Origin: Acholeplasma granularum ATCC 19168
Lineage (GTDB): Bacteria; Bacillota_I; Bacilli_A; Acholeplasmatales; Acholeplasmataceae
DNA length: 64,000 bases
Direction of reading: 5' to 3'
NCBI RefSeq assembly: GCF_000526235.1
Contig: NZ_JAFR01000007.1
Location: 1 to 64,000 of the forward strand
A program made the translations under genes and the position numbers. The notes below the pieces were generated by a model. That model saw nothing but the letters and a program-made list of their open reading frames with translations. It did no database searches and was not told the origin of the DNA. Of this stretch, positions 38,673-48,063 are shown piece after piece; within the stretch, counting starts at the first letter, position 1; the number at the start of each line of letters is the position of its first letter.

Positions 38673-40514
38673 TTACTTTATTCCTTTCGTTTCTTTTATT
38701 TTATCATTTTTTTTATCATTTAATATGGTTGCAACAAAATTTTTCATTATAAATAGATCTTTTGTATCTATTTTTTTATCTTTAAGGTCTGTTATGATTT
38801 GTTTTACTCTTTCTGCATGTGTTAGAGGTTTGTTTTCAATATTAACTTTCACATTGACCTCAGAAGATTTTTCTACAGGAATATATTCATCCCATGGAAT
38901 AGGTATAGTATGCATTCTACCATCTCGACCTAGTCTAGTTTCATAACTTATTCTAGGAATTGATTTATAACCATAAGCAGTAACTTTTATAATGTCTTCA
39001 GCATTTTTACTTTCTGAAACTGAAGTTTTTAATATGTTTCTTGTGACAGACTCACTATGTTTAAACTGATTAATATCCATATTATTAACAATACGTTCAT
39101 GTTCGAAAAATGAAACATAACTATCATATAAATCTTTATATATATATTCTTGTGTGACTGTTTGTTGATATAAAGGTATAGCTAATAATGGAGCAAATGC
39201 AAAGTAGATATGTTTAAAATAAGCGTTTTGATAGTTTTTGAATTTTTGAATAATATCATCAATATCGTAACTAGAATAATAAGATGTTGGCATATTAAGC
39301 TTAATTGTTGATAATTGTTCAGGTATAACGATGTTTATTTTTTTATGCTTGATAAAGTTAAAATCATCACCAAAACCAATATTTTTATCTTTCATTAATT
39401 CAAGTAACTCGGTTTGAGCAAGTGGAGTGAATAATAGTCTGAACTGAACTTCATGGTTTCTGTCGATTGCATTAAATAAAACTTCAAATTCAGAATTACC
39501 AAATACTGTATAATTTGTACCTTGACTTAAACTTTTTCTGGATTTTTTCTCTAATTTTTTGATACTTTTATTAACATGCTTATCAATTTGCTTTTCACTC
39601 ATATTTTCAGCATCTGAATCTTGTCTAGAAAAAATTAAATCAGGTGCCGCATCATTACCATAAACCAAATAGGACTGTTCAGTATAATATGGATAAGGTT
39701 TCGTAATCGAAGCGCTTAATACTTGAGAATGATGATTAGTAACGGTTCTACCATTAACAGTAGAAGTAGTCGTCCAATGTATTGTAATTGATCCAGTATA
39801 TGTTTTGGTGCCTAATTTATGAACTAGATCCTCAGCAATATAATATGGATTTCCTTTTAAATCACCAGATTGAACATAGAGTGTAGATCTATTATAGTCT
39901 TCTAATTCGTCTAATCCAAATTTAGTAACTAAATAGTCAAGCCTTTTTGAATCAAACATAGCATCCATCTTAATGAGTGGTATAGTTTGCTGAAAAAGTT
40001 CTTGACTAATACCTTCATAAAAGGAATTATTTAATGGAGCCATTTGTGCCCAAGCCTCATCATATAATAGTTTTATTTTATCAACAATAATTTGTTTATC
40101 TGCCTTTAAAGATTTAATAACAGGATTGAGTTTAGATTTAATAATAAATATAAATACTACAAAGAGTATAACTGATGCAGGAATTATGGACCAATAAATA
40201 ATTGACTGTGTATCAATTGTTAACTGATATATAGAAATAATCATTGCTACAACTAATAAAATCATTAAAAATATTAAAAATGACTTTAATCCTTGTTTTT
40301 TACTTATGGATCTAGATAAATTTTCTTTTACTTTTTCCTTAGCTTTTATATCTTTAACAGTTAACCTGTTTGCATCAACATTTACACCAGACTTAAGTAT
40401 TAAGGAATCTAGTTTTTCACTTACATGCTTTTCATGAAGTGATTTATAGATGTTTTTATATTCATCTAGAGGGTGATTAATCATTATTTGATCTTGGTCA
40501 ATTGATTGTGCCAT
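38673..40514 (-). CDS. LemA-partner large membrane protein (613 aa)
   Basis: A basic N-terminal segment of about 75 residues with a helical, charged stretch is followed by two membrane helices near residues 76-97 and 104-127 (FLIFLMILLVVAMIISIY and IPASVILFVVFIFII). A large soluble part of nearly 490 residues comes next. It contains a beta-like SGSITIHWTTTSTVNGRTVT stretch and a Lys-rich end. I do not recognise a named family; it resembles the big companion proteins that accompany LemA in mollicutes. The lemA start abuts its stop, so the two are made in one operon and probably work together at the membrane. Confidence 0.75.
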   Translation of the reverse strand: MAQSIDQDQIMINHPLDEYKNIYKSLHEKHVSEKLDSLILKSGVNVDANRLTVKDIKAKEKVKENLSRSISKKQGLKSFLIFLMILLVVAMIISIYQLTIDTQSIIYWSIIPASVILFVVFIFIIKSKLNPVIKSLKADKQIIVDKIKLLYDEAWAQMAPLNNSFYEGISQELFQQTIPLIKMDAMFDSKRLDYLVTKFGLDELEDYNRSTLYVQSGDLKGNPYYIAEDLVHKLGTKTYTGSITIHWTTTSTVNGRTVTNHHSQVLSASITKPYPYYTEQSYLVYGNDAAPDLIFSRQDSDAENMSEKQIDKHVNKSIKKLEKKSRKSLSQGTNYTVFGNSEFEVLFNAIDRNHEVQFRLLFTPLAQTELLELMKDKNIGFGDDFNFIKHKKINIVIPEQLSTIKLNMPTSYYSSYDIDDIIQKFKNYQNAYFKHIYFAFAPLLAIPLYQQTVTQEYIYKDLYDSYVSFFEHERIVNNMDINQFKHSESVTRNILKTSVSESKNAEDIIKVTAYGYKSIPRISYETRLGRDGRMHTIPIPWDEYIPVEKSSEVNVKVNIENKPLTHAERVKQIITDLKDKKIDTKDLFIMKNFVATILNDKKNDKIKETKGIK

Positions 40515-40670
40515 AAATTGTACCTACTTTATATAAATATAGTTTAAATATAGTAATTATTAATTTAAGTTTACACCAAAAGCCGTTAATGTCAAATGAT
40601 TTAAATATATAAAAAAACTAACATGGCTATCTAACTTATATAAATATCTAAGTTATACATTTAATATAAT

Positions 40671-40702
40671 AAAAAACTCGATACTTTTAGTAACGAGTTT
40701 TG
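40671..40702 (-). terminator. Terminator of the DegV gene
   Basis: On the minus strand CAAAACTCG and CGAGTTTTTT pair across a loop with an inner ACT/AGT, directly after the DegV stop at 40709. Confidence 0.75.
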
Positions 40703-40708
40703 TAAAAA

Positions 40709-41548
40709 TTATTTATGAAAAAAACAAAGGGATACAGCATCTAAACCAATATGTGCGGTCATAACACTTGCAATACGACCAATTCTTAAATTATTATAAC
40801 CTTTATTATTTAGTAATTTAATCATACTATTAAGTAAGTTCTCATTTGCAGAGTAGTTAATACCTACTTCAGTATTTTTATTAGGTGCATTTTTTTCTAA
40901 ATATAGAACTAATTCATTTAATGCGCGTTTAGTTCCAATTGCGGTCTTTACTGATTTTATGCCATCTTCAGTAATTTTTAATAGAGGTTTAATTGATAAA
41001 GCAGAAGATATGATTGATTTTACAGTACCAATTCTACCACCTTTTCTAAGTTGAGTTAAATCTTCTAACATCACTACATGATGCATGTTGTTTGCAAGTT
41101 TTTCTGCATATGCAATAATCTCATCAAAATTTTGATTTAATTTTGTAAATTCAATGACTTTTTCTAAAATCATAGCATTAGCAAGACCGCCATTTTTAAG
41201 ATCAACAACAGCCATTTGCGTATTGTAATTTTCTTTTAATTCTTTAACTAATATATTAGCAAAATTGTTTGTACCAGAAAGTGACTTAGAAAATGAGAAG
41301 AATATAAATGGTTGATTATCTTTTGCATACTTTTCAAAGATGGGTTGTATATCATCGTATGCTGGTAGCGATGTTTTTATATCAGAATCTTTTCTAATAT
41401 GGTCATAAAGTGTTTCAATATCCATTTCTATTCTGTCTTTATAGTTTATATTATTTATTATAACTTGAAGTGGTATCATATCAATATTATTTTGTTTAAT
41501 TTTAAGGTCATCTAGATCACAAGTTGAATCTATAATTAATTTTATCAT
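40709..41548 (-). CDS. DegV-family fatty-acid-binding protein
   Basis: The 279-residue protein starts LIIDSTCDLDD and shows IRKDSDIKTSLPAYDDI and FFSFSKSLSGTNNFANI, which holds the Ser that binds a fatty-acid carboxylate. VDLKNGGLANAMILEKV and LRKGGRIGTVKSIISSALSIKPLL follow; all are DegV landmarks at the expected spacing. FakB-type members of this family present fatty acids to the kinase FakA so that exogenous lipid can be used. AGGAGT precedes the ATG on the minus strand. No fakA lies in the window, so a FakB role is only a family inference. Confidence 0.88.
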   Translation of the reverse strand: MIKLIIDSTCDLDDLKIKQNNIDMIPLQVIINNINYKDRIEMDIETLYDHIRKDSDIKTSLPAYDDIQPIFEKYAKDNQPFIFFSFSKSLSGTNNFANILVKELKENYNTQMAVVDLKNGGLANAMILEKVIEFTKLNQNFDEIIAYAEKLANNMHHVVMLEDLTQLRKGGRIGTVKSIISSALSIKPLLKITEDGIKSVKTAIGTKRALNELVLYLEKNAPNKNTEVGINYSANENLLNSMIKLLNNKGYNNLRIGRIASVMTAHIGLDAVSLCFFHK

Positions 41549-41644
41549 TTTGTATATACTCCTAACTTTTTCTAATTTTATTATAAAATGATTAGCATAA
41601 TTTTCCTAACTATTGTTTTAAATCACACAATAGAGTAAAAATTG

Positions 41645-41669
41645 ATGATTCTACCCGTAGTAGAATCAT
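41645..41669 (+). promoter_or_regulatory. Perfect inverted repeat upstream of the XRE regulator
   Basis: ATGATTCTAC-ccgta-GTAGAATCAT, 10-bp arms around a 5-base centre, ends 22 bases before the ATG and just before the -10-like TATGATAAT. It has no T tract, so an operator is more likely than a terminator. An XRE repressor gene follows, which suggests autoregulation. Confidence 0.6.
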
Positions 41670-41691
41670 TAATTTATGATAATATATTAAT

Positions 41692-42279
41692 ATGGAAAAT
41701 AAAAAAGAACTAATATCTAAGCAATTAGCTGATAATATCTCATATTATCGTAAAAAAATGAATCTTACCCAATTAGAACTTGCAACGAAGTTAAATTATT
41801 CTGATAAATCAGTATCGAAATGGGAAAGGGCAGAAGGTGTTCCAGATATTTTTGTAATTAAAGAATTATCTGATTTTTTTGGTGTATCGGTTGATAGTTT
41901 AATATCTAAACGAACAAAAAGATTTTCGCTATTTAAGTATAGATATATGCTAGCATATTTTTATGCTTCAATTGTTTGGTTAATTGCAGGAACCAGTTTT
42001 GGAATTATGTCTATTTTAAATACTAATTATACATCTTGGCATTTACTTATTTATGCTATTCCTGCATCTACACTAGTTTTATTATTCTTTTTCTTTTTTT
42101 GGAGACAAATTAAATATGTAGTCATTATTTTTACAATATTTATTTGGTCTCTTGCATTTTCAGTTACTTTAATGATTAACGATCCAGCAAATTATTGGAT
42201 TTATATTATATTTTTACCAGTATATCTGTTTGTACTATTTTTACTATATATTATATATAAACCTAAAAAGATAAAATAA
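41692..42279 (+). CDS. XRE-type HTH regulator with a membrane domain
   Basis: Residues about 9-65 are a Cro/C1-type helix-turn-helix (LADNISYYRKKMNLTQLELATK, NYSDKSVSKWERAEGVPD, IKELSDFFGVSVDSLI). Residues about 85-190 contain four membrane segments. Such fusions sense something at the membrane or tether the regulator there. There is no ribosome binding site, and a -10-like TATGATAAT ends only about nine bases before the ATG, so the mRNA may be leaderless. The pepF gene follows after ten bases with a good AAGGAG. Confidence 0.8.
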   Translation: MENKKELISKQLADNISYYRKKMNLTQLELATKLNYSDKSVSKWERAEGVPDIFVIKELSDFFGVSVDSLISKRTKRFSLFKYRYMLAYFYASIVWLIAGTSFGIMSILNTNYTSWHLLIYAIPASTLVLLFFFFFWRQIKYVVIIFTIFIWSLAFSVTLMINDPANYWIYIIFLPVYLFVLFLLYIIYKPKKIK

Positions 42280-42289
42280 GGAGTATCAA

Positions 42290-44077
42290 ATGAAAAAACA
42301 ATTACCAAAAAGAAGTGAAGTCAATAAACTACATACATGGAATGTAAATTCTATTTTTGAAGATGAACAAACTTTTGAAAATGCATTAAAAAACTTATCT
42401 AATAATGTTGAAGTATTTGTAAAAGCTTTTGAAAATAAGTTAACTACTTCTAAAATAATTGTTCAAGCACTTAATATGTATGCAATAATACAGGCTCAAA
42501 TTGTCAAAATAAGTGCATTTGCATCATTACAATCAAGTGCTGATGGTAGTGATGAGATAAACCAAATACGAAGTGGAAAAACATCAATTGCACTTCAAAA
42601 AATATATAAAAAACTTGATTTTTTTACTAACGAGTTAAAAAATACAAGTGATGATATATTAAGAAGTGTAATATCAATAGATGAATCATATAAAGTATAT
42701 ATAGAAGATATCATTGACAATAAATTACATAGCTTACATCCTGAAGCAGAAAAACTTTTAACAAATTTATCCCCTGTACTAAATGCACCTTACCAAAGTT
42801 ATAATAGATTTAAATTAGTAGATATGAAATTTCCATCATTTGAAGCAAATGATAAGTTATATCCAAATTCATTTACATTATTTGAAAATGAATATGAATA
42901 TGAAGAAAATGTAGTTGTAAGAAGAAAATCTTATGAGTCATTTTATAATCAATTAAGCCAGTACCAAAATGGATTCGCAAGTCAATACTATGCACAATTA
43001 CAAAAAGAAAAGGCTTTAGCTGATGCAAGAGGTTTTGATTCTGTTTTTGATTATTTACTTTATAATCAAAAAGTACCTAAATCATTTATGGATAGACAAA
43101 TAGATGTTATTATGGAAGAATTATCTCCGATTATGAGACGTTATGCAAAGTATCTTCAAAAAGTACATAATTTAGAAGAAATGACTTTTGCAGATTTAAA
43201 GATTGCTGTTGACAGTGAATTTGAACCGAAGGTAGATATTGAAAGTTCAAAAGAATTGCTAATGGATGGACTATCAATATTAGGAGATGATTATGTTAAC
43301 CTAGTTAAACGTTCATTTGAAGAACGCTGGATAGATTTTCCTCAAAGTGTTGGTAAATCAACAGGCGGATTTTGCTCATCTCCATATGGGGAAAATTCAT
43401 TTATATTAATAAACTGGAATGGTCAAATGGATGAGGTTATGGTACTTGCACATGAAATTGGTCATGCGGGTCACTTCCAATATGCAAATCAGTTCCAAAA
43501 TATTTTTAATACAAGACCATCTTTATATTTTATTGAGGCACCATCAACAACCAATGAACTTATCATGAGTCGTCATTTAATTAGTAAAGCTAAGGATGAA
43601 CGTACAAAACGATGGATTAAGTCGGTAATGATTTCTAGAACATATTATCATAATTTTGTTACACATTTATTAGAGGCTGCCTTCCAAAGAGAAGTCTATA
43701 AAAAAATCGATAATCATGAACCAATATCTGCAAATGTATTAAACAAACTCAAACTCGATGTATTAAAAAAATTCTGGGGAGATGCAGTAATCATACCTGA
43801 TTATGCAGGATTAACATGGATGAGACAACCTCATTATTTCATGGGACTATATCCCTACACATATTCAGCAGGATTAACTTTAGGAACTGTCGTATCTAAA
43901 CAAATATTTGAAGGTAAAATTAAAGCAAACGACTGGATTGATGTTTTAAAAGCTGGTGGTACTAAAAAACCGTTAGAACTAGCATTAATGGTTGGTGTAG
44001 ATTTATCTACTGATAAACCACTAAAAGAAGCGATAGAATTTATCGGTCAAACAGTAGATGAAATTATAAATTATTAA
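42290..44077 (+). CDS. pepF: Oligoendopeptidase F (M3B metallopeptidase)
   Basis: The 595-residue cytosolic zinc peptidase has the M3 motif AHEIGHAGHFQ with His388, Glu389 and His392. A later zinc-ligand Glu lies in EAPSTTNELIMSRHL, and the substrate-side YPYTYSAGLTLG occurs near the C-terminus. Length is normal for PepF. It cleaves short peptides in the cytosol, useful in a cell living on imported oligopeptides. AAGGAG precedes the ATG, ten bases after the regulator's stop, so the two are cotranscribed. Confidence 0.93.
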   Translation: MKKQLPKRSEVNKLHTWNVNSIFEDEQTFENALKNLSNNVEVFVKAFENKLTTSKIIVQALNMYAIIQAQIVKISAFASLQSSADGSDEINQIRSGKTSIALQKIYKKLDFFTNELKNTSDDILRSVISIDESYKVYIEDIIDNKLHSLHPEAEKLLTNLSPVLNAPYQSYNRFKLVDMKFPSFEANDKLYPNSFTLFENEYEYEENVVVRRKSYESFYNQLSQYQNGFASQYYAQLQKEKALADARGFDSVFDYLLYNQKVPKSFMDRQIDVIMEELSPIMRRYAKYLQKVHNLEEMTFADLKIAVDSEFEPKVDIESSKELLMDGLSILGDDYVNLVKRSFEERWIDFPQSVGKSTGGFCSSPYGENSFILINWNGQMDEVMVLAHEIGHAGHFQYANQFQNIFNTRPSLYFIEAPSTTNELIMSRHLISKAKDERTKRWIKSVMISRTYYHNFVTHLLEAAFQREVYKKIDNHEPISANVLNKLKLDVLKKFWGDAVIIPDYAGLTWMRQPHYFMGLYPYTYSAGLTLGTVVSKQIFEGKIKANDWIDVLKAGGTKKPLELALMVGVDLSTDKPLKEAIEFIGQTVDEIINY

Positions 44078-44140
44078 AACATTATTAATATACATTTATT
44101 ATTTTTATAGTAAAATATAATAAAATATGGAGGTTTTATA

Positions 44141-44353
44141 ATGAGAAGATTAATTGGACTTGTTGGTTTAGTAGTTTCAGGAGTCGTTTTTGCATCACTA
44201 TTCTTAGGATCTTTTGATGCCTATATTAATGCATGGGAATCTAGTTCGGATTTATGGACGCAGGTTCAAGCGGTTGTTAATGTAATATGGAATACTGTTT
44301 ATCAACCACTATTACTACTCATTGTAAGTTTGATTGCACTAGAAGGTAAATAA
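44141..44353 (+). CDS. Small two-helix membrane protein (70 aa)
   Basis: Two hydrophobic segments, residues about 4-23 and 49-66, flank a short loop rich in Trp, Ser and Asp (WESSSDLWTQVQAVVNVIW). TGGAGG is well placed before the ATG, and a strong terminator follows, so the small gene is probably real. No family recognised. Confidence 0.65.
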   Translation: MRRLIGLVGLVVSGVVFASLFLGSFDAYINAWESSSDLWTQVQAVVNVIWNTVYQPLLLLIVSLIALEGK

Positions 44354-44367
44354 TTTCACATAATCAG

Positions 44368-44396
44368 AAGTTACCCAAGCCTGGGTAACTTTTTAT
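44368..44396 (+). terminator. Terminator after the small membrane protein gene
   Basis: AAGTTACCCA-agcc-TGGGTAACTT, a perfect 10-bp stem followed by TTTT. Confidence 0.88.
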
Positions 44397-44446
44397 TTTA
44401 TTGGACATGTTAAAATGAAATATATTAATGAAAGAAGGTATATAAG

Positions 44447-45142
44447 ATGAAAATAGAAATATGGAGTGATTTTTCTTGTCCGTTTTGTTATATTGGTAAA
44501 GAAACTTTTGAAGAAGTTTTAAATGAATTTCCAAATAAGGATAAAATAGAAGTAGTTTATAAATCTTATCAATTAAATCCTGATGCTCCAATAAATACAA
44601 ATCTCGATAGTTATACAATTTTTTCACAATTAAAGGGTATAAGTCTAAACCAAACAAAACAAATATTTATGCAAACAGTTGAGCGTGCAAAAACTATTGG
44701 ACTAACATATAACTATGATGATATGAAAATGACTAATACATTTAAATCACATAGACTTGCAAAATGGGCAAGAACTTTTAATAAAGAAGGCGAAATAAGC
44801 AAATTATTGTTTGATGCATACTTTACAAAGGGTAAAAATTTAAATGATAATGATGTATTACTTAACATAGTAAAATCACTTCAATTAAATGAAGAGATTG
44901 CATTAAATGTATTAGAATCTAATTTATTTGAAGATGAAGTTAATAACGAAATTGATGAAGCAAGATCAATTGGAGTTACTGGTGTACCGTTTTTTGTTTT
45001 AGATAGAAAATATGCGGTATCTGGTGCACAGCCTAAAGAAGTATTTAAACAAGCACTCACTCAAAGTTTTAAAGAGCATCAACCATTTAAAACCTTTGGA
45101 AATAATGATGATTCATGTGGTCCTGAAGGCTGTGACATATAA
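44447..45142 (+). CDS. DsbA-family (FrnE-like) thiol oxidoreductase
   Basis: The 231-residue protein is a thioredoxin-fold DsbA/FrnE member. It has the active site DFSCPFCYIGKETF (Cys10-Pro-Phe-Cys13), an inserted helical domain with FKSHRLAKWA, and the cis-proline segment GVTGVPFFVLDRKYAVSGAQP. It ends SCGPEGCDI, which adds a second Cys pair at the extreme C-terminus, seen in some FrnE-like proteins. There is no signal peptide, so it works in the cytosol, perhaps against oxidative or disulfide stress. AGAAGG precedes the ATG. Confidence 0.88.
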   Translation: MKIEIWSDFSCPFCYIGKETFEEVLNEFPNKDKIEVVYKSYQLNPDAPINTNLDSYTIFSQLKGISLNQTKQIFMQTVERAKTIGLTYNYDDMKMTNTFKSHRLAKWARTFNKEGEISKLLFDAYFTKGKNLNDNDVLLNIVKSLQLNEEIALNVLESNLFEDEVNNEIDEARSIGVTGVPFFVLDRKYAVSGAQPKEVFKQALTQSFKEHQPFKTFGNNDDSCGPEGCDI

Positions 45143-45159
45143 TTTAATAATCATTTTAT

Positions 45160-45192
45160 GCGTATTTTAATTAATAAAATACGCTTTTTTTT
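45160..45192 (+). terminator. Terminator after the DsbA-like gene
   Basis: GCGTATTTTA and TAAAATACGC form the stem, followed by eight T. Confidence 0.85.
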
Positions 45193-45240
45193 ATTATAAA
45201 CCCCTATATTATTTAAAAATCAAAGATATAAATCACTCTA

Positions 45241-45249
45241 TGTTATAAT
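45241..45249 (+). promoter_or_regulatory. Extended -10 promoter of the HAD-ABC operon
   Basis: TGTTATAAT lies 35 bases before the ATG at 45285. Confidence 0.55.
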
Positions 45250-45284
45250 CAATTTGAAATGAATGATAAAATAGAGGATGCTAA

Positions 45285-45923
45285 ATGAAAAAAACAATAA
45301 TTTTTGACTTAGATGGTACGTTACTAAATACGTTAGATGATATTACTAATTGTGTTAACTACACACTAAATAAGCTTAATTTAAAACCTGTTGATACGCT
45401 TGAAGTAAGAGGCTTCCTAGGTAATGGGGCTAAAGTTTTAATACAAAAATCACTCAAAAAAAATGCGCACCTAATTGTTGAAGCACTAGATATATACCTA
45501 CCTTATTTGGAAAAAAATAGTATGATACTTACAAAACCATATCCAAATATACTTAATATATTAAACAAATTAAAAGAAAAATATAATTTAGCAGTTGTAT
45601 CAAATAAACATCAAAATGGTGTAGATAAAGTGATTAATCACTATTTTCCAAACATATTTGATTTAGTAATTGGTGAAAGAGATAACTTGCCAAAAAAACC
45701 AGATCCCAAACCACTTTTATATGCTGTTGAAAAACTAGAATCAACAATTGAAAAATCAATTTTTATTGGGGACTCAGAAGTTGACTTGCAAACTGCAAAT
45801 AACGCTAAAATGGACGTTATTGGTGTTACTTGGGGATTTAGAGATAAGAATGTATTAATGAATTATAATCCGAAGTATTTAATAGATGATCCACTTAAAA
45901 TACTTGAAATCTTGGGGGAATAA
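45285..45923 (+). CDS. HAD-family phosphatase (phosphoglycolate phosphatase-like)
   Basis: The 212-residue HAD hydrolase has motif I IIFDLDGTLLNT (nucleophile Asp), motif II LAVVSNKHQNGV, the Lys of motif III in KKPDPKPLLYA and motif IV IFIGDSEVDLQTA. The small alpha-helical cap follows motif I, as in Gph and PpaX. It removes phosphate from a small metabolite such as 2-phosphoglycolate or pyrophosphate; which one is not readable. AGAGGATG precedes the ATG. The ABC transporter gene starts two bases after its stop. Confidence 0.85.
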   Translation: MKKTIIFDLDGTLLNTLDDITNCVNYTLNKLNLKPVDTLEVRGFLGNGAKVLIQKSLKKNAHLIVEALDIYLPYLEKNSMILTKPYPNILNILNKLKEKYNLAVVSNKHQNGVDKVINHYFPNIFDLVIGERDNLPKKPDPKPLLYAVEKLESTIEKSIFIGDSEVDLQTANNAKMDVIGVTWGFRDKNVLMNYNPKYLIDDPLKILEILGE

Positions 45924-45924
45924 T

Positions 45925-48063
45925 ATGCCACTAATTAAACTAGATAATATTAGTAAATTTTATAAATCAGGTGAAGGTGTTTCAGTTGGTATGCAAAAAG
46001 TATCTCTGGAGTTTAATTATGGAGAGTTTATTGCAATTACTGGTGAATCAGGAAGTGGTAAGTCAACACTTTTAAACGTCATATCAGGATTAGATACTTA
46101 TGAAGATGGTGAACTTTATATTAACGATGAAGAAACATCGCATTTTATTGTTAAGGATTGGGAAAATTATCGTTCTAAGTATATAGGTTTTATATTTCAA
46201 TCATACAATATTATTGATTCATATACTGTTTATGAAAATGTAATGCTTGCTTTAGAAGTTCAAAACTACCCAAGAAAATTAAGAAAAAAACGTGCATTAG
46301 AACTTATAGAAAAAGTTGGATTACTTAGCCATAAAAACCATAAAGCTTCTAAATTAAGTGGTGGTCAAAAACAAAGAACAGTCATTGCAAGAGCACTTGC
46401 TAAGGATTGCCCGATTATTGTTGCTGATGAACCTACAGGTAATTTAGATAGTGAATCAAGTAAACAAGTAATTAATTTATTGCGTGAAATATCTAAAGAT
46501 AAACTAGTGATCATCGTAACACATGATTATGATCAAGTAAAAGACATTGCAACAAGAAAAATTAAGATGCATGATGGTCAAATTGTTGAAGATAAATTAA
46601 TTAAAGAAACAAGGTTAGTAGATAAAAAAATAGAACCCAAAATAGAGCCAATGACACTTCCTACAGTCATGAAGTTTGCATTAAGAAATCTATTATCAAA
46701 ACCTAAATTACTCATCTTTTTTACAGCCTTACAAGTTATGATTATCTTAGTATTCACAATTACTTATAGTAATGTCATGCACTCTGCAAGAAATATCAAT
46801 ATAGGTTTTGATTTGGGTTTATCATTCTCACAACCATATTATGATTTTAATAAAAATTATATGTCAGATAATCGAATGAACATCTTAAGAAAAGATGGTA
46901 AAGACTTTACCACTGCTGATTATGAATATTTATCTAATCTAAATGGTGGTGACCATTACATATACAAAGATGTTATCTCTATTGATAGTGAAATTGTATA
47001 TAATATAAGCTATGAGTCAAATGGAAGATATTATTATCCCTCAGGCATAAAATTTGATACCTCATATCATATAGAACATAATCCACAATTTTTAATTGAT
47101 GGATCATTTAACATAGAAAATATGAATCAAGTTATTGTTTCTAATGCTTTTGATATTCAAGTTGGAGAGCATGTAAGTATGTACCATCAAGCTTATGTAA
47201 CAATGGTTTTTGATTCAATTCATGAAGGAAATTATATATATACTATAACGGGAAACAATAAAGAATATTTTGATTCTTATACTTATGATGTATATTTTTT
47301 AGATGAAAGTGTCTTTACTATTCCAAACTACTTCGATGGTACAATTGATCTTACAAATTTTATAGCAACTGATAAATTACCAATGATTGACTATGTTAAA
47401 ATCACCACCACTGAATGGAAAGGTGAAGATAGACTTTATGAAGTAGTTGGCATTTATAATGATGCAAATAGGAATGTTATTTATTTTTCTCATGATGACT
47501 TAATACCTACAACAAGTAGTTCAAATACATTCTCCCTTTCTGCAAGTAACAATGTGACAGCTAAAAGACTATTTAATTCAATTGATAAATCAGAGTATAG
47601 AGTGATTTTTCCAAATGAAGAAGCTGATATAGTCAAAAAGATACTTGCACCATTATACTTTTTATTCTCATTATTGTTTTATTCATTCATTTATTTATTT
47701 GCATTATTCTTATACTTTATATTATATTCTGTCATGAAAAATGTAATGAATTCAAGAAAAAAAGACTTTGCAATATTTAGATCAATTGGGACAAATGAAG
47801 GTAAATTAGGGCTGCTTGTCATATTCGAACAACTATATATGGTATTAATTGCATTTATAATAGCAATGATCACTTTAAATATTATAAGTTATTATGATTA
47901 TTCTATGAATGTTATCCTAGAACAAATAACAATTATTGATTATATTGTCTTATTACTTACTTTTACATACCTTTCATTCTGGTTAGCAAGAAGATTTAAT
48001 AAAAAGACATTTAGAATATCAATTATTGAAAATCTTACTGAAAGTAGAGAAGAAACTATATGA
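45925..48063 (+). CDS. ABC transporter, ATPase fused to FtsX-like permease (first of pair)
   Basis: ATG 45925 is used because GGGGGAA lies before it. Residues 1-230 are a MacB/LolD-type ATPase: Walker A GESGSGKST, Q-loop FIFQSYN, signature LSGGQKQR, Walker B IIVADEPTGNLDS and the His switch THD. A membrane helix near 254-275, an extracytoplasmic domain to about 555 and three further helices near 575-700 form an FtsX-type permease half. It overlaps the next gene by four bases (ATGA). Such pairs act as mechanotransmitters or peptide/lipid exporters rather than importers. Confidence 0.88.
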   Translation: MPLIKLDNISKFYKSGEGVSVGMQKVSLEFNYGEFIAITGESGSGKSTLLNVISGLDTYEDGELYINDEETSHFIVKDWENYRSKYIGFIFQSYNIIDSYTVYENVMLALEVQNYPRKLRKKRALELIEKVGLLSHKNHKASKLSGGQKQRTVIARALAKDCPIIVADEPTGNLDSESSKQVINLLREISKDKLVIIVTHDYDQVKDIATRKIKMHDGQIVEDKLIKETRLVDKKIEPKIEPMTLPTVMKFALRNLLSKPKLLIFFTALQVMIILVFTITYSNVMHSARNINIGFDLGLSFSQPYYDFNKNYMSDNRMNILRKDGKDFTTADYEYLSNLNGGDHYIYKDVISIDSEIVYNISYESNGRYYYPSGIKFDTSYHIEHNPQFLIDGSFNIENMNQVIVSNAFDIQVGEHVSMYHQAYVTMVFDSIHEGNYIYTITGNNKEYFDSYTYDVYFLDESVFTIPNYFDGTIDLTNFIATDKLPMIDYVKITTTEWKGEDRLYEVVGIYNDANRNVIYFSHDDLIPTTSSSNTFSLSASNNVTAKRLFNSIDKSEYRVIFPNEEADIVKKILAPLYFLFSLLFYSFIYLFALFLYFILYSVMKNVMNSRKKDFAIFRSIGTNEGKLGLLVIFEQLYMVLIAFIIAMITLNIISYYDYSMNVILEQITIIDYIVLLLTFTYLSFWLARRFNKKTFRISIIENLTESREETI

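Noticed and set aside
38482-38946. Plus-strand frame of 154 residues across lemA and its partner
   Set aside because: It is antisense to two genes with good family or context support and has no ribosome binding site.
41645-41669. Inverted repeat read as a terminator
   Set aside because: There is no T tract after the 3' arm and a -10-like box follows at once, so an operator is more likely.
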